Assembly (NCBI GenBank): GCA_963556495.2
Contig: OY747704.1
Span: 2,469,001 to 2,533,000, forward strand
Direction: 5' to 3'
Origin: Valencia hispanica
Taxonomy: Eukaryota > Chordata > Actinopteri > Cyprinodontiformes > Valenciidae
Length of the DNA stretch: 64,000 bases
Numbering within the stretch: the first letter of the stretch is position 1; the number at the start of each line of letters is the position of its first letter. Below, piece after piece: positions 45,093 through 57,920 of the stretch. The notes under the pieces were generated by a model that saw nothing but the letters and a program-made list of their open reading frames with translations, did no database searches and was not told where the DNA came from. Position numbers and translations under genes: made by a program.

Positions 45093-45370
45093 ATTATGGA
45101 CAACCCTGAGCATCCTCTTCATGAGACAGTCATACAACAACAGAGAGTCTTCAGTCAGAGTTTCTTCAGTTTTGCTGCAATACAGAGTGCTACAGGAAAT
45201 CCTTCCTGCCCACAGCCATCATTATCTACAACAACTCCTTAAAGAATTAAATATATGAGCTATACCAACACTTAATTTCCCTCTGGGATCAATAAAGCAT
45301 TTTTGAATTTGAATTAAATTATCAGATATGATCAAATAAAAATGCAAAGCAGATAAACAATAATTGATAA

Positions 45371-45533
45371 ATAGCCAGCTAAAAGCTAAACTAAGAAGAA
45401 TTCAATCAAATAAAACATGCAGAGCAATTAAACAGATTTTAAAAAATAATAATCAATTAAAAGCTATGTTAAAAAAGGTGAGTCTTGAGCCTGCTCTTAA
45501 AAACATGAACGTTCTCTTCGGCCCTGAGGTCCC
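45371..45533 (-). repeat. L2-type LINE (family B), part 2
   Basis: The minus-strand continuation of the copy at 36916-37412 covers the end of the L2 ORF2 and the start of its 3'UTR. It shows the GAACGTTCATGTTTTTAAGAGC and AGGCTCAAGACTCACC blocks that recur at 63500-63540. It breaks off at about 45533, where a Tc1 remnant starts. Confidence 0.7.
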
Positions 45534-46140
45534 AGTAAGGTCCAGACCCTGATGAGATCAATGAGCATGCCGAAGAGGGTCCTTGAGACAGTTTCTGAAA
45601 GTTTGTGCAGAATTCTTTGGTTATGCAAACCATCTGTTGCAGCAGCTGTCCGGGTGACTGGTCTCAGACGATCATGGAGGTGAACATGCTGGATGTGGAG
45701 GACCTGGGATTGTGTGGTTACATGTGGTCCTCTGTTGTGAGGCCGGTTGAATGTACTGCCAAATTCTCTGACGGCTTATGGTAGAGAAATGTACATTAAT
45801 TTAATTCCTGCAGTCAGCATGCAAAATGCACGCTCCCTCAAAAGTTGCGACATCTGTGGCATTGTGTAATCAAACTGCACATTTCAGAGTGGCCATTTTT
45901 TTATGGCCAGTCTAAGGCACACCTGTGCTTTCTAATCAGCACCTTGATATGCCACAAGATGGAATGGACTATCTTGGCAAAGGAGAAGTGCCTACTAACA
46001 CAAATTTGGACAGATTTGTGAACAATATTTGAGAGTAATGGGTCTTTTGTGTATATAGAAAATTTTTCAAATGCTTGAGTTCAGCTCATGAAAAAAAGAG
46101 AGCAAAAACAAGTGTTGCGTTTATATTTTTATTTTTATTA
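45534..46140 (-). pseudogene. Tc1-like element fragment with transposase N-terminus (third family)
   Basis: On the minus strand the end (about 46140) carries an A/T-rich GTTGCGTTTATATTTTTATT-type inverted repeat. A spacer follows, then a transposase start MPQMSQLLRERAFCMLTAG at about 45865. REFGSTFNRPHNRGPHVTT and HDRLRPVTRTA follow (paired HTH region). The end near 45533 is LDLTG, before the catalytic domain. A stop follows the first HTH, and the second inverted repeat is missing. Confidence 0.75.
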
Positions 46141-46461
46141 TACAGTATATATATATTTGGGCTGTCAAAATCAATGCATTAATGCGGGTCGATTAATTCG
46201 TGGAATTAATGCCATGAATTTTTTTAACACAATTAACGCATGCACAAAATGACCTGCCCTGTTTACCCCACAATTAAACCTGCGCTGCATTCAGTGCTTG
46301 CTTGTCACGTAAACAGCATGACAACTGTTTGATAACTGCAAATAATAACAGTGGGAGACAGGGAGTAATGTAAAGGTTCGGTGTTGATAAACAAATGATC
46401 CCTCTATTAGTCCGAAAATTTCAATTAAAAAATACGTAATTGCTCCCAGAGAGAGATTAAG
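46141..46461. repeat. possible hAT-type terminal fragment
   Basis: GGGCTGTCAAAATCAATGCA, followed by TAATGCGGGTCGATTAATTC and AACACAATTAACGCATG, resembles a frequent vertebrate DNA-transposon end rich in ATTAA. No partner end is seen. The rest of the interval has no recognised content. Confidence 0.35.
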
Positions 46462-46650
46462 TGTTGTTGTAGCTCATTTATTTTTTCAAGGAGCTATTGT
46501 AGATCCTGATGGCTGTAGGCAGGAATGATCTCCTGTAGGAGTCGGTGTTGCAGCAAAACTGAAGAAGCCTCTGACCGAAGACACCGTTGTTGTAGGATAC
46601 TCCCATGAAGACGATGCTCAGGGTTGTCCAAAATTGAATAAGAAACTGTC
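46462..46650 (-). repeat. Rex1 3' end fragment
   Basis: The minus-strand sequence matches the Rex1 3' region at 45092-45250, with GACAACCCTGAGCATC, CTTCAGTTTTGCTGCAACAC and GGAGATCATTCCTGCC blocks and an AAATGAGC end. It is a typical 5'-truncated LINE copy without coding potential. Confidence 0.8.
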
Positions 46651-46879
46651 AGCTTAACATTCATAAAATGTTAACCAGTTAGTTTGCCTTAGCAACTGGC
46701 TAAAAGATTAATAGGTAAAAATCTCCACGTGTAAATGTGATTGTGGAATTCAAAACAAAAGTTCCATGCATCTCTCCTGTATTTCCTTAAAAAAAAGAGC
46801 AACAGCTTCTGGTTTCGTCCTTTATTTACACCAAAAATGTTACTTTTTCTGTCATATTTAGGAATGTTAAATAATCGTG

Positions 46880-48286
<1,407 letters not shown>

Positions 48287-49622
48287 CAGGTGTCCCCAAC
48301 TAGCGGACCGGGGTCCAGGTCTGGACCCCAAGACCTTTTTATCTGGACCTCTAAAAAAATTTTACATCACTACTGATGGGGCACCGTCTATGATGGGAAG
48401 AGAAAAGGGTGCAGTCAGTCGACTAAAAGAGGACAACCCAGAGCTCCTGTCATATCACTGCATTATCCACATGTCTGTTCTCTGCTCAACACTTTCAGAG
48501 CACCATGCAGAAAGTCATAAACACCATCACCAAACTAGTGAACTTTCTCAGGGCTTCATCAGCTCACCAGCACCGTCTGCTCAGGGAGTTCTTAGAAGAA
48601 ATGGATGCTGCTGCTGATGACCTGCTCTTGCACTCCAATGTCAGATGGTTGAGTAAAGGAAAAGGGCTGGCACGCTTTTGGAAAATACGGAATGAAATTA
48701 AAGATTTCCTTGCACAACAAAAAGACTCACAAGGCTCAGGAGTTTTGGAACTTTTTAGAAGAAAAAAGTAACATGGACAAGCTGGCCTTTCTGGTTGACA
48801 TCACAGGGCACTTAAATGACCTCAATCTGAAGCTTCAGGGGAAAGACAATAATGTGTGTTACTTCGTAGCTGCAGTCCAGTCTTTTCAGAGGAAAACTGG
48901 ACATTCTGAAAATGGATCTTGAGCAGGACTGTACACATTTTCCTTCAATGAAGGAGATACAGGAGAGCAATGTCACAGCTCATTCTGGCTTTATCCAAAA
49001 ATTGATAGAAAACTTTAAGGCTCGCTTTGATGGCTTTACATTGGGAGATCAGCTGATACTCTTTGTTAGGAGTCCATTTTTGGTTAAGAATGTTATTTCA
49101 TTCTCAAAGGAGGCAGTTAATGTGTACAAATGGGCTAATGCACAGGCTCTTAAACTGGAGCTATTAGATTTCCAGGCTGATGTAGTGTTAAGAGAACAAT
49201 GTAAATCATCTGACCCTGTCCAATTTTGGCTGCAGACTGTGCCAAAGGCAAAGTTTCCTGTACTTTACAAAGTTGCAGTGTACACATTAACAATGTTTGG
49301 CTCTACCTATAGCACTAAGATTGTGACTTTCAGCATTTATTTTTATGCTTCCTGTTACTGTTATTGATGTTGAAAGGTTTGACATGTGAATATTTGCTCT
49401 AAAATGAAATAACATACTTGAATGACTTTCAAGAAAACCAGAACACATTTAAAGATAAAGATTGTCAATATATTATAGATATTGTCAATTTGTTAACATG
49501 GTTACAATTTAATAAAAAGAAAGAAAACTAAATTATTGCCGGGTGTTTTTGCATGTCCGGACCCTCATTTACTGGGCTGATCTGGTTAGTGGACCTCTTG
49601 CCAATTTAGTTGGGGACCCCTG
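48287..49622 (+). mobile_element. hAT element (ZBED/GTF2IRD2-like), internally deleted, 1,336 bp
   Basis: Inverted ends CAGGTGTCCCCAACT and AGTTGGGGACCCCTG are flanked by a perfect 8-bp duplication CTTTAGAT (48279-48286 and 49623-49630). The inside encodes the middle and late parts of a transposase. The perfect duplication and matching ends suggest a fairly recent insertion, even though the gene is truncated. Confidence 0.9.
48370..49366 (+). pseudogene. hAT transposase (GTF2IRD2/ZBED-like), truncated
   Basis: Similarity begins at about 48370 with TDGAPSMMGREKGAVSRL, the second catalytic Asp region of hAT transposases of the GTF2IRD2/ZBED type, and continues with CIIHMSVLC. Then come LLLHSNVRWLSKGKGLARF, NEIKDFL, LAFLVDITGHLNDLN and FVAAVQSF. 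From 48912 a 151-codon frame covers the late helical part, ending in LTMFGSTYST, the start of the dimerisation region. The BED finger and first catalytic Asp at the N-terminus and the rest of the dimerisation domain are missing. Frame changes occur near 48500, 48760 and 48900. Confidence 0.8.
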
Positions 49623-49814
49623 CTTTAGATGATGTTGTCACACAGCACTAACTAGGTTCTGTGTCAGTGGAAAAGCAATCGGTTCTTTGAAAGAACCCAC
49701 TAATAGCCCTTTTCCATTGCAAAGAATCGAGAGCCTGTTCGGAGCTGGACCTGGGGCTGGTGCTGGAGCCAGAGCTTTCACAAAACCTCCTTCGTTTTCC
49801 ATAACAAGGAGCCA

Positions 49815-50778
49815 ACAAGGAGGACTTCTTCTACTCCCGTACATGAGAGGACACGGGACAGCACAGCTACAAATCGGAAAACAACCGAATGTGAAGCTGC
49901 AGAACAGATTTGCTCCACTGTTGGAGAACCCTGGATCTTTATCTGACGACCATCCACCCCAAGGCAGCGAGATGAGGACTGATAACCTGTCAGAGAGTGA
50001 GAGGGCACAGAGAAAGCAAAAGACTGGCCCTGAAACTCTGATTGTAGGTGATTCCTCTGTAAAGGACGTTCAGTGGATGTGTGGAAAGAACGCCAAAGTC
50101 CTCTGCTTTCCAAAGGATATGGTCAGTAACATGCAGAAGAGGATTCTGAAAACTGTGACTAAATATCCAACAATGAAAAACATCGTTCTCCACACAGGGT
50201 CGAATGATGTGTCCAAGCAACAATCGGAGGTTCTGAAACGGGACTTCACTGGATTATTGAACACCGTGAGCTCGTTGGATGCAGTAGTATTCATCAGTAG
50301 ATCTTTACCACCCATCAGAGGAGGAGAAGAAAGATTTAGCCGTCTTTTGGCATGAAATAAGTGGATTTTATCTGCATGTGCAGACAAAAAACTGCAATTT
50401 ATTAACAACTTTCAGATTTTTTGGGAGCGTAGACATCTTTTTAAGGCAAATGGATTTAGTTTGAACAGGTCAGGTGTAAGACTGTTTACCTCCAATATTT
50501 TCTACTTCCTGCGTCATCCTTCTGTGCTTGGAGCCAAAAAGGAGATACACAAAGACTCATCTCAAAAGGAAGACCAAACAAAGCTGAGTGCAGAGGGGGA
50601 GGAACTTCGCCCTCACTCATGGGAAGCTTCGAACAGAAGCAGGAAGAAGGATCTTTATTTGCCCCAAAAGCCCTCAACAGCCCTAAAGAAAAGGACAGCG
50701 GACCTGTATCGCCCCCGCAAACACCTGACAGCCCACTGTCTTCCCTTCCGCCCCCCTCCCCCCATTCCCCCCATCTGA
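49815..50778 (+). pseudogene. L2 ORF1 C-terminal part with SGNH-esterase-like domain
   Basis: The frame enters from the neighbouring element at 49815 and reads KLQNRFAPLLENPG, then TLIVGDSSVKDV (block I, with GDS intact), LHTGSNDVSKQQSEVLKRDF (block III, G-x-N-D intact), FISRSLPP, and HLFKANGFSLNRSGVRLF (C-terminal block, where the usual Asp and His are replaced by Asn and Ser). An in-frame TGA at 50353-50355 interrupts it, and the frame then runs to 50778 through a Pro-rich tail. The N-terminal ~120 residues seen at 38783 are missing through 5' truncation. Confidence 0.8.
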
Positions 50779-50974
50779 AATTCACTGAGCAGATGATGGA
50801 GCAGGTCAACATTGGGTTCAGATCTACCCCCCAGACCAATCTGTTTTCATTACCCATAACCCCACACCAGGACGATCAAAGGTAGGGCAACAAGCCCCGC
50901 GCCCTCCTACCCCACCACGTAAGCATGTACAATCTCCACAGTCTGATGTATGATGTGTTAAGGGTCCAGGCTGC

Positions 50975-53900
50975 GTGGATATCAGCAGTCAGAACTTTTC
51001 CCAGGACAAGCTGGGACCCTGTTCATTAGAAGGTTTGATCATTTCTGTACTTATAAGTAACAGAAGGAATGTAGTTATGTCAAAACACAGAGCGCTGCAT
51101 TCTAAAAGGTTTTTAAGTAAAGTAAACATATGCTGTACACAGACCGCACCAAAACACAAGGGGCACAATAATACTCTTAAACCTGTTAAGATGGCCTTAT
51201 TAAATGTCAGGTCTATAGTAGGGAAGACATTTTTAATCAATCATCTTATCACTGAGCAAAGCCTTGATTTTATGTTTTTAACTGAGACTTGGTTAGATCA
51301 GAATAGCAGTGTTTCTCTTATCGAATCAACCCCTCCCAACTTTAGTTTTGTCAACCAGGCCAGACAGAACAGGAGAGGTGGAGGAGTTGCTGTTTTATTT
51401 AATGAATCATTCCAGTGTAAGCAGTTATCTCTTGGAAGTTTTCCTTCTTTTGAATATGTTGCTGTACAGCTGAAGGCCTCATCTAGTGCCATATTTCAAA
51501 ACATTTATCGGCCTCCAAATTACTGTGCTGACTTTAATGGTGATTTTAGTGAACAGCTGTCTATAATCTGTGTTGATTTTGACTGTATAATTATTGTTGG
51601 TGATTTTAACATTCATGTTGACAATCCCCAGAACAAAGGGTCTAAAGACCTGAGTAACACTCTGGACAACTTTGGGCTGACTCAGCATATAACAGAGCCC
51701 CCACATAATAAGGGTCATGTTTTGGACTTACTGATCTCGAAGGGTCTGGGCATTTCCAAGATTAATGTGTGTGATGTGGGCTTGTCTGACCATTGTTGTG
51801 TTTTCTTTGAGAGTATAATTTCGGTTCACATAAATGTTTTAACGGAGGTTATCACAAAACGATGTATAACTGAAAACACTAGTGAGATCTTTAACCAGGT
51901 CTTCTCTCTAACACCTGCCCTGTCAGGGGGTTCAGTCAATCAACTTGTCAACAGCTTTAATGCTAAAATATTAAATGTTATGGATACTATTGCTCCCACT
52001 AAGGTGAAGGTTATCTCTGGAAGGAAAAAGTCTCCATGGAGAAATTCCACACTGGTGAGAAATTAAAAAAGGGAGAGTCGGAAAGCTGAGCGCAGATGGA
52101 GAAAAACAAAACTTCAGTTTCATTATGACATCTATAAAGAGAAACTTCACTCTTATAACTTACAACTGAGGAATGCAAGGAAGTCATATTTTTCTGACAT
52201 CACCAGAAATAGTCATAGTGCTCGCACATTATTTGCTGTTGTCGACAGGCTAACAAACTCTCCTGTGTAAGTAGCACCTGAACTCTATTCCACCAAGGCC
52301 TGCAATGACTTTGCCAAATTCTTCACAGACAAAATCCAAAATATTAGACAAGCGGTTGGTTCATTAACGGCAGGTTCAGGTTATGTACAGTGTCCACGGA
52401 AAATCCATTTAAACACCATGAAACAGTTTTATCTCATAAACAGCAAAGATCTGGAGGACATCTTACGTCAACTGAACTCCTCCTCTTGCTTCTTAGACAT
52501 TCTGCCCACAGGCTTTTTCAAAAAGGTCTCAAAGATCTTGGAGTCAGATCTGTTACAGATTGTGAACCCATCTTTAATGTCGGGTGTTTTCCCAGAGCCC
52601 CTGAAAACAGCTGTAATTAAACCCCTCCTGAAAAGAGACAATCTGGACAAGACACAAATGAACAACTACAGGGCCATCTCCAATCTTCCATTTTTAAGTA
52701 AGATCATTGAAAAGGCTGTTTTTCATCAGCTAAATGACTTCTTAAGACAAAGCAACTGCTACAACGTCTTTCAGTCAGGTTTTAGACAGCACCACAGCAC
52801 TGAGACTGCTCTGACCAAAGTCATCAATGACATCCGTTTGAATACTGACAGTGAAAAAATGTCAGTGTTAGTTTTACTGGATCTCAGTGCTGCATTTGAT
52901 ACAGTTGACCACATTATTTTACTCAAACAACTGGAGAACTGGGTGGGTCTCTCTGGCACTGTACTAAACTGGTTCAAAACGTACTTAGAGAACAGGAAGT
53001 ACTTTGTGTCAATAAGTAATTTTACATCTGAGCCGACGGGAATTACATGTGGGGTTCCCCAGGGTTCCATCCTGGGACCTCTTCTGTTTAACATCTATAT
53101 GCTCCCACTGGCACAGGTAATAAATAACAACAATATAAGTTACCATAGCTACGCAGACGACACACAGATATATATTAGAATGTCACCAGAAGACCAAGGG
53201 CCTGTACAGGCTCTTGGCAAATGCATTGAGGAAATTAATGACTGGATGTGCCACAATTTCCTGCAGTTGAACAAAAATAAAACGTAGGTAATTGTCTTTG
53301 GAGCTAAAGAGAAAAGATTGAAGGTCACCACAGGGCTTCAGTCCATACACCTAAAAACCACCAACCACGTCAGAAATCTGGGTATAGTGATGGACTCAGA
53401 CCTAAACTTTGAAAAACAAATTAAGGCAATCACAAAATCAGCCTACTATCAACTTAAGAATATCTCAAGGATAAAAGATCTTATGTCTCAGCAGGACCTG
53501 GGAAAACTAGTCCATGCATTCATCTTTAGTCGACTTGATTATTGTAACAGCGTCTTTACAGGTCTACCTAAAAAATCAATTAGGAAACTGCAGCTCATCC
53601 AGAACTCTGCTGCTCGAGTTCTCACTAAAACCAAAAAAGTGGACCACATCAGTCCAGGTCTTAGGTCTTTACACTGGCTGCCTGTCTGTCAGAGGATAGA
53701 CTTCAAAGTTCTGCTGCTGGTCTATAAAGCTCAGAATGGTTTAGGACCAAAATACATCAATGATCTCCTGACCCAGTATGAACCTACTCGACCCCTCAGG
53801 TCATCTGGATCTGGTCTTTTATCAGTTCCCAGAGTCAGAACCAGACATGGAGAAGCTGCGTTCAGCTTCTATGCTCCACATGTCTGGAACAAACTCCCAG

Positions 53901-53980
53901 AAAGCCTCAGATAAACTGAAACACTCCGTTTATTTAAATCCAGGTTAAAGACCCACCTGTTCTCAGCTGCTTTTGATTAG
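50975..53980 (+). pseudogene. L2 ORF2 endonuclease-reverse transcriptase, nonsense-only decay
   Basis: One continuous reading frame spans 50975-53980, broken by four in-frame stops (TAA 52064, TAA 52268, TAG 53285, TAA 53912) and no frameshift. The likely start is the Met at about 51190 (MALLNVRSIVGK). Motifs are LTETWL, NRRGGGVAV, VGDFNIH (near 51599), [68 protein letters not shown] (near 53150), MDSDLNF and SRLDYCNSVFTGLPKKS. Catalytic residues are intact. The final stop is the TAG at 53978. Confidence 0.9.
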
Positions 53981-54229
53981 ATTTTTATTCTAAGTTTTAA
54001 ATCTGCACGGCTTCTTTTAAGATTCTTTTAAGATTTTTTTTTTCTCTCTATGTAAGCACTTTGAATTGTCTTGTTACATGAATTGTGCTATACAAATAAA
54101 CTTGCCAAACTTGGAGCCACCGTGAGTTATGGAGTTGCGTCATCAAAGCGTCACTTCAGAAATCACGCGGGAAGCCGCTCGCTGAAAATAAAGCAGACGC
54201 AGAAGAAGAAAACCATAACAACAAAGATG

Positions 54230-54412
54230 GATGACCTCGTCTGGTTGCAGATGCTAATCGTCGCTTTACAAGCATTTGTTGCGATACAGCGGCAAAAGGC
54301 ATCACTGTTGCAGTTACTGTTGACAAGGCAACGTCGTAATAGGCGACGTAGTCTTGATGCTATCCATGTTTTCAACAACAGCAAAAAAACATTCAGAGGA
54401 GTCTGGATTTAA
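54230..54412 (+). CDS. small basic open frame in the MITE/Harbinger-like element
   Basis: From an ATG at 54230 about 60 codons read MDDLVWLQMLIVALQAFV, then an Arg-rich stretch (RQRRNRRRSL) and a stop at 54410. A longer frame begins upstream in L2 sequence at 54071, which is not native. Harbinger transposases often start with a short hydrophobic-helical and basic segment like this, but the catalytic domain is absent. It may be the deleted start of a transposase. Confidence 0.35.
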   Translation, partial: DDLVWLQMLIVALQAFVAIQRQKASLLQLLLTRQRRNRRRSLDAIHVFNNSKKTFRGVWI

Positions 54413-54720
54413 ATATGGCGGTCCGCTATTGTGAAGGCTGTAAATCCCTCCCCCTTCCCCCTTGACGTATTGAGTGCTTTGATAGCTCCGCTTTGGCCCC
54501 ACACAAGAGAGGTGCCAGAGTAGCACCCGTTTCTGGCTCTCGGAGCTGGTGCTCGTGGGAATCGAAAACAAAAACACCGGAGCTTAGTCAGCACGGGAGC
54601 CACGGGAGGTCCAGCTCCGCCTCAGTGGAAAAGGGCTATAGGAACCAACTAAGTACAGGCTCTGGCACCAGCACCGAACTAGCACTGGGTTTTTTCCAGT
54701 GGAAAACCCTAACAGTGACC

Positions 54721-56264
54721 CTAAGAGCTACACCTGCAGGAACTCAGCCTTCAGGAGGGACACCCAAGTTGGAGAGACCTTAGGATAGAAGCCTGACAAT
54801 GTGTAATCCAATTACATGATGAAAACAGTTATGCTGAGCTCTTATAAGTCTGTGGAAAGTTTGTTCCTGTCATCTTGTTCAGCTATAAGATGCTTGAAGA
54901 GGATTATTATTTAATGTCCAACGTCTTTCAAGTCACCCTACGACTTGTCAATGTGATCAAAATTTGGACCTTGACTCATGCCAGGACTTTTTTGTTTCTA
55001 AGTTCTCGTCCAGTACTTGATGGATTTGCTAGTATGTTAGTTCACTGTCATGTTGCAGGGTTCAGTTCTTTGCTTTTTACAGCTTACAGTAGAATTTTCC
55101 ATAAGCACGCTATGATACACGTTAGAATTCAAGGTGGACTGTAATGGTGTACTGGCCAGGTCCTGCAACAGCAAAGGATCCCCAAACCTAGACACGTATG
55201 CAGTCTCTTTAACATGAACAGCAGGAAGAGCCTGCTGTATGTCCTATGATAATATTTTAGGGTGTTTTAGGGCTTGTTTCAGCATTATGCACACTGCTTT
55301 CAGGTTAAACTTAGTTCGACGGCTAGATTTGCCATGTTTACAGAAAATAGTCTACAGGTGGAGGACATTCAAAACTTCTGCAGAGGTGAATAGCTCATTT
55401 CACATTTTCTGATACCTCTTTAAACCCCTTACCAGACTCATTAGCTGCCACAGTCCTCTTTCTGAAGGCTTCAGAGATCTGTTTGGATCTCACCATGGTG
55501 TTAACTCCCACTTCATTTGTCAGGAGCACACTAAACTTAATAAGTCAAGAATGAACTTGGCAAACCTTCTTCAAAAGTTGTTCTAATCATGAGCTCTGCC
55601 AGTTTGTGACTTTAGCCATTTTAACTAGGAATATATATCAGGATATCCTAATTTATGCCTTATCTGTTATTGCAAAGTTTTTTCAAACTTTGATTGCTTA
55701 TTCCTTTAATGAGATTTCAGATTAGTTAGTATTAGTAAAACTAATATTATATATATTATGTTAAAATAAGTTAGAGAAGCACAAAGGCTGCTTTTTAATG
55801 TCTGTCAAAGAAAAAAATTAATTGAAAATTCCAAATATTATGCAGCACCAGAGGGTGAGGGTAATGTATCACAAAGTGGCCTTTCCCTCATGCATATCCT
55901 GCTGCATTATGGATCATAAAACATCCATTATTCACATAATGAAAACTATGAAAATAAAATGGGAAACTGCTGTTCGAGGCCTTAAGACATTTTGAGACAT
56001 TAATTAACGGGTATTCTGAAATCATTACAGAAATAAAAAGTCATCAGCCATCCAGCCATGTATGAATGAATAAAGCAATCTAAGTAAATGAAATTATGCT
56101 GTACAATCATAAGGAAATAAGCAGTGCTCTGGTTTGTTCACTGAATGTCCTGACAGTACTCAGTGAAGCTCCAGAGAAAACAGGCACAAAGAATTGATAT
56201 TTTCTTTCACATATCAAATAATCTAGATCTTTCAAGGCAAGAACAAACCACAGACATTAAACAT
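54721..56264. other. spacer with an old Tc1-like remnant
   Basis: At about 55140-55510 the minus strand reads MVRSKQISEAFRKRTVAANE, then SGKGFKEVSENV, and much later GSFAVAGPGQ. This is a strongly decayed Tc1 transposase with its first helix-turn-helix still visible. The sequences on either side (54870-55140 and 55800-55850, including TATTATGCAGCACCAGAG) resemble non-coding parts of such elements. 55860-56260 shows nothing I recognise. Confidence 0.45.
55140..55510 (-). pseudogene. Tc1-like transposase remnant, heavily decayed
   Basis: Only the N-terminal DNA-binding region is recognisable (MVRSKQISEAFRKRTVAANE at 55497 downward). Several stops follow, and the catalytic residues cannot be placed. 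It is older than the other Tc1 copies by its level of decay. Confidence 0.5.
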
Positions 56265-56265
56265 T

Positions 56266-56558
56266 TCAAGTTTTCCAGCTGAGTAAATAACTGAAAATGC
56301 CACTGTATGCAGCACAAGGCAGATCAAATGTACAGGTTGACACTGTGGCAGAAATGACTGCTTCAATGCGGCGTGGCATGGAGGCAATCAGCCTGTGGCA
56401 CTGCTGAGGTGTTATGGAGGCCCAGGATGTTTCGATAGCGGCCTTAAGCTCATCCAGAGTGTTGGGTCTTATGTCTCTTAACTTCCTCTTCACAATATCC
56501 CACAGATTCTCTATGGGGTTCAGGTCAGGAGAGTTGGCAGGCCAATTGAGCACAGTAA
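56266..56558 (-). pseudogene. Tc1-like transposase C-terminus
   Basis: The 95-codon minus-strand frame holds the end of a DD34E transposase. VLNWPANSPDLNPIENLWDI contains the final catalytic Glu. WASITPQQCHRLIASMPRR follows, with an off-family tail. The remainder of the gene is missing, because the L2 at 56559 starts at that point. The protein is incomplete and inactive. Confidence 0.85.
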
Positions 56559-56562
56559 TACC

Positions 56563-57920
56563 ATGGTCAGTCTTCTTACTTCTTCCTCAGCAAATGAGGC
56601 AGTATCGGAAAGAACTGTAGATCCTCAGTTGTGCTTAGGCTGTTTTGATTCAGTCGAGCTTTCGGAATTATCAAAAATATTAGCTTCATCTAAACCTTCA
56701 ACTTGTATGTTGGACCCAATTCCAACCAAATTATTTAAAGAAGTGTTCCATTTGGTTCCTGGCCCCATTTTCGATATGATTAATCTATCCTTAGTAAACG
56801 GATACGTACCACAGGAATTTAAAATAGCTGTAATTAAACCTTTACTCAAGAAACCTTCCCTTGATCAAGATGACTTAGTGAATTACAGACCTATATCTAA
56901 CCTTCCTTTCTTATCCAAAGTCCTTGAGAAAATTGTTGCTAATCAAGTCTGTGAACATCTAAACAGTAACGAGCTGTTTGAAGAGTTTCAGTCAGGTTTT
57001 AGAGCTCATCATAGCACTGAAACAGCACTGGTGAAGGTTACTAATGATATTCTCATGGCCTCAGATAATGGACTTGTGTCTGTTCTGGTTTTGTTAGATC
57101 TCAGTGCTGCTTTTGACACAGTCGATCATAATATTCTCTTAGAAAGGCTTGAACATGTTGCAGGGATCAAAGGAACAGCACTAGGCTGGTTTAAATCATA
57201 TTTGTCTGATAGATTCCAGTTTGTTCATCTAAATGATAAATCACATTCAAGGGTTACCTGTGGAGTTCCACAGGATTCTATGTGTGGACCAATTCTTTTT
57301 ACTATATTTATGCTTCCAGTTGGTAGAATCATTAGACAGCATGGGATACATTTTCACAGCTATGCCGATGATACACAACTATATTTATCCGTAAATCCTG
57401 ATGAATCCAGTCAGTTAGAGAGATTACTGCCATGTCTGGAAGACATAAAAACATGGATGACTCTAAACTTTTTTCTCTAAGAAACTGAGAAAACTGAGAT
57501 GCAAAATCTCATTAAAAGCCTTCAGTTGATCCAAATTGCTGCAGCAAGAGTCTTGATGAATATTAAAAAGAGAGATGACATTTCTTCTTTAGCTTCCCTT
57601 CATTGGCTCCCTGTTAAATCCAAAATAGAATCTAAGATCCTCCTTCTTCCATATAAAGCCCATAATAATCAGCTCCATCATATATCATAGATCTGAATGG
57701 TCCATATGTTCCTAACAGAGCACTTTGCTCTCAGACTGCAGGTTTACTGCTGGTTCCTAGGATTTCTAAAAGTAGAATGGGAGGCAGATCTTTCAGTTAT
57801 CAGGCTCCTCTCCTGTGGAACCAGCTCCCAGCTTTAGTCCGTGAGGCAGACACTCTGTTTACTTTTAAGGCCAGGCTTAAAACTTTCTTTTTGATAAAGC
57901 TTATAGTTAGAGTGGCTTAG
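56563..57920 (+). pseudogene. L2 (family C) reverse transcriptase remnant
   Basis: The frame at 56563-57480 carries [68 protein letters not shown] (canonical GVPQGSVLGP), [10 protein letters not shown] (near 57355) and MTLNFFL, then a TAA at 57478. The same frame resumes at 57481 with SLQLIQIAAARVLM and LHWLPVKSKIESKILLL to 57690. The join implies an in-frame deletion of about 60-70 codons. The last part (RMGGRSFSYQAPLLWNQLP) is visible in another frame to about 57920. It lacks the endonuclease and ORF1. Confidence 0.85.

Larger units (their letters stand above)
37413..45370 (+). mobile_element. Rex1 LINE, split by an L2 insertion
   Basis: Two parts of one plus-strand Rex1 (Rex1/Babar) element flank an L2. 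The 5' part is a 5'UTR plus endonuclease (37413-38580). The 3' part is the linker, RT and 3'UTR (43285 to about 45320). The two halves meet within the linker, between a TTDWMTLCQAHGK segment and an AMTECVTDYINFCVDN segment, which are adjacent in Rex1. The 3' end carries the GGGATCAATAAAG...TTTTTGAATTTGAATT tail typical of the family. ATAGCCA occurs at 37406 and 45371 and may be the target duplication. The host sequence is an L2 family B 3'UTR. Confidence 0.85.
49815..54112 (+). mobile_element. L2-type LINE (family A), 5'-truncated
   Basis: A 4.3-kb plus-strand element starts inside ORF1 and ends with GTGCTATACAAATAAACTTG, as the family A copy at 38581-43284 does. A 7-bp duplication GGAGCCA (49808-49814 and 54113-54119) bounds it, as expected of target-primed reverse transcription. 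ORF1 and ORF2 keep single reading frames broken mostly by stop codons. Confidence 0.85.
49640..54720 (+). mobile_element. MITE/Harbinger-like element, split by an L2
   Basis: The left part (about 49640-49814) and right part (54120 to about 54720) have inverted end regions. CCCTTTTCCA(T/C)TG and GGAGCTGGACCT occur on the left in plus and on the right in reverse complement, with CTGGTGCTGGAGCC-like motifs nearby. The L2 at 49815-54112 lies between copies of GGAGCCA. A small basic frame is left on the right side. The exact outer ends and any 3-bp TTA/TAA duplication are not certain, so the superfamily is tentative. Confidence 0.45.

Noticed and set aside
56414..56620. 68-codon plus-strand frame as a separate small gene
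   Set aside because: Antisense shadow of the Tc1 transposase C-terminus crossing into the L2 start.
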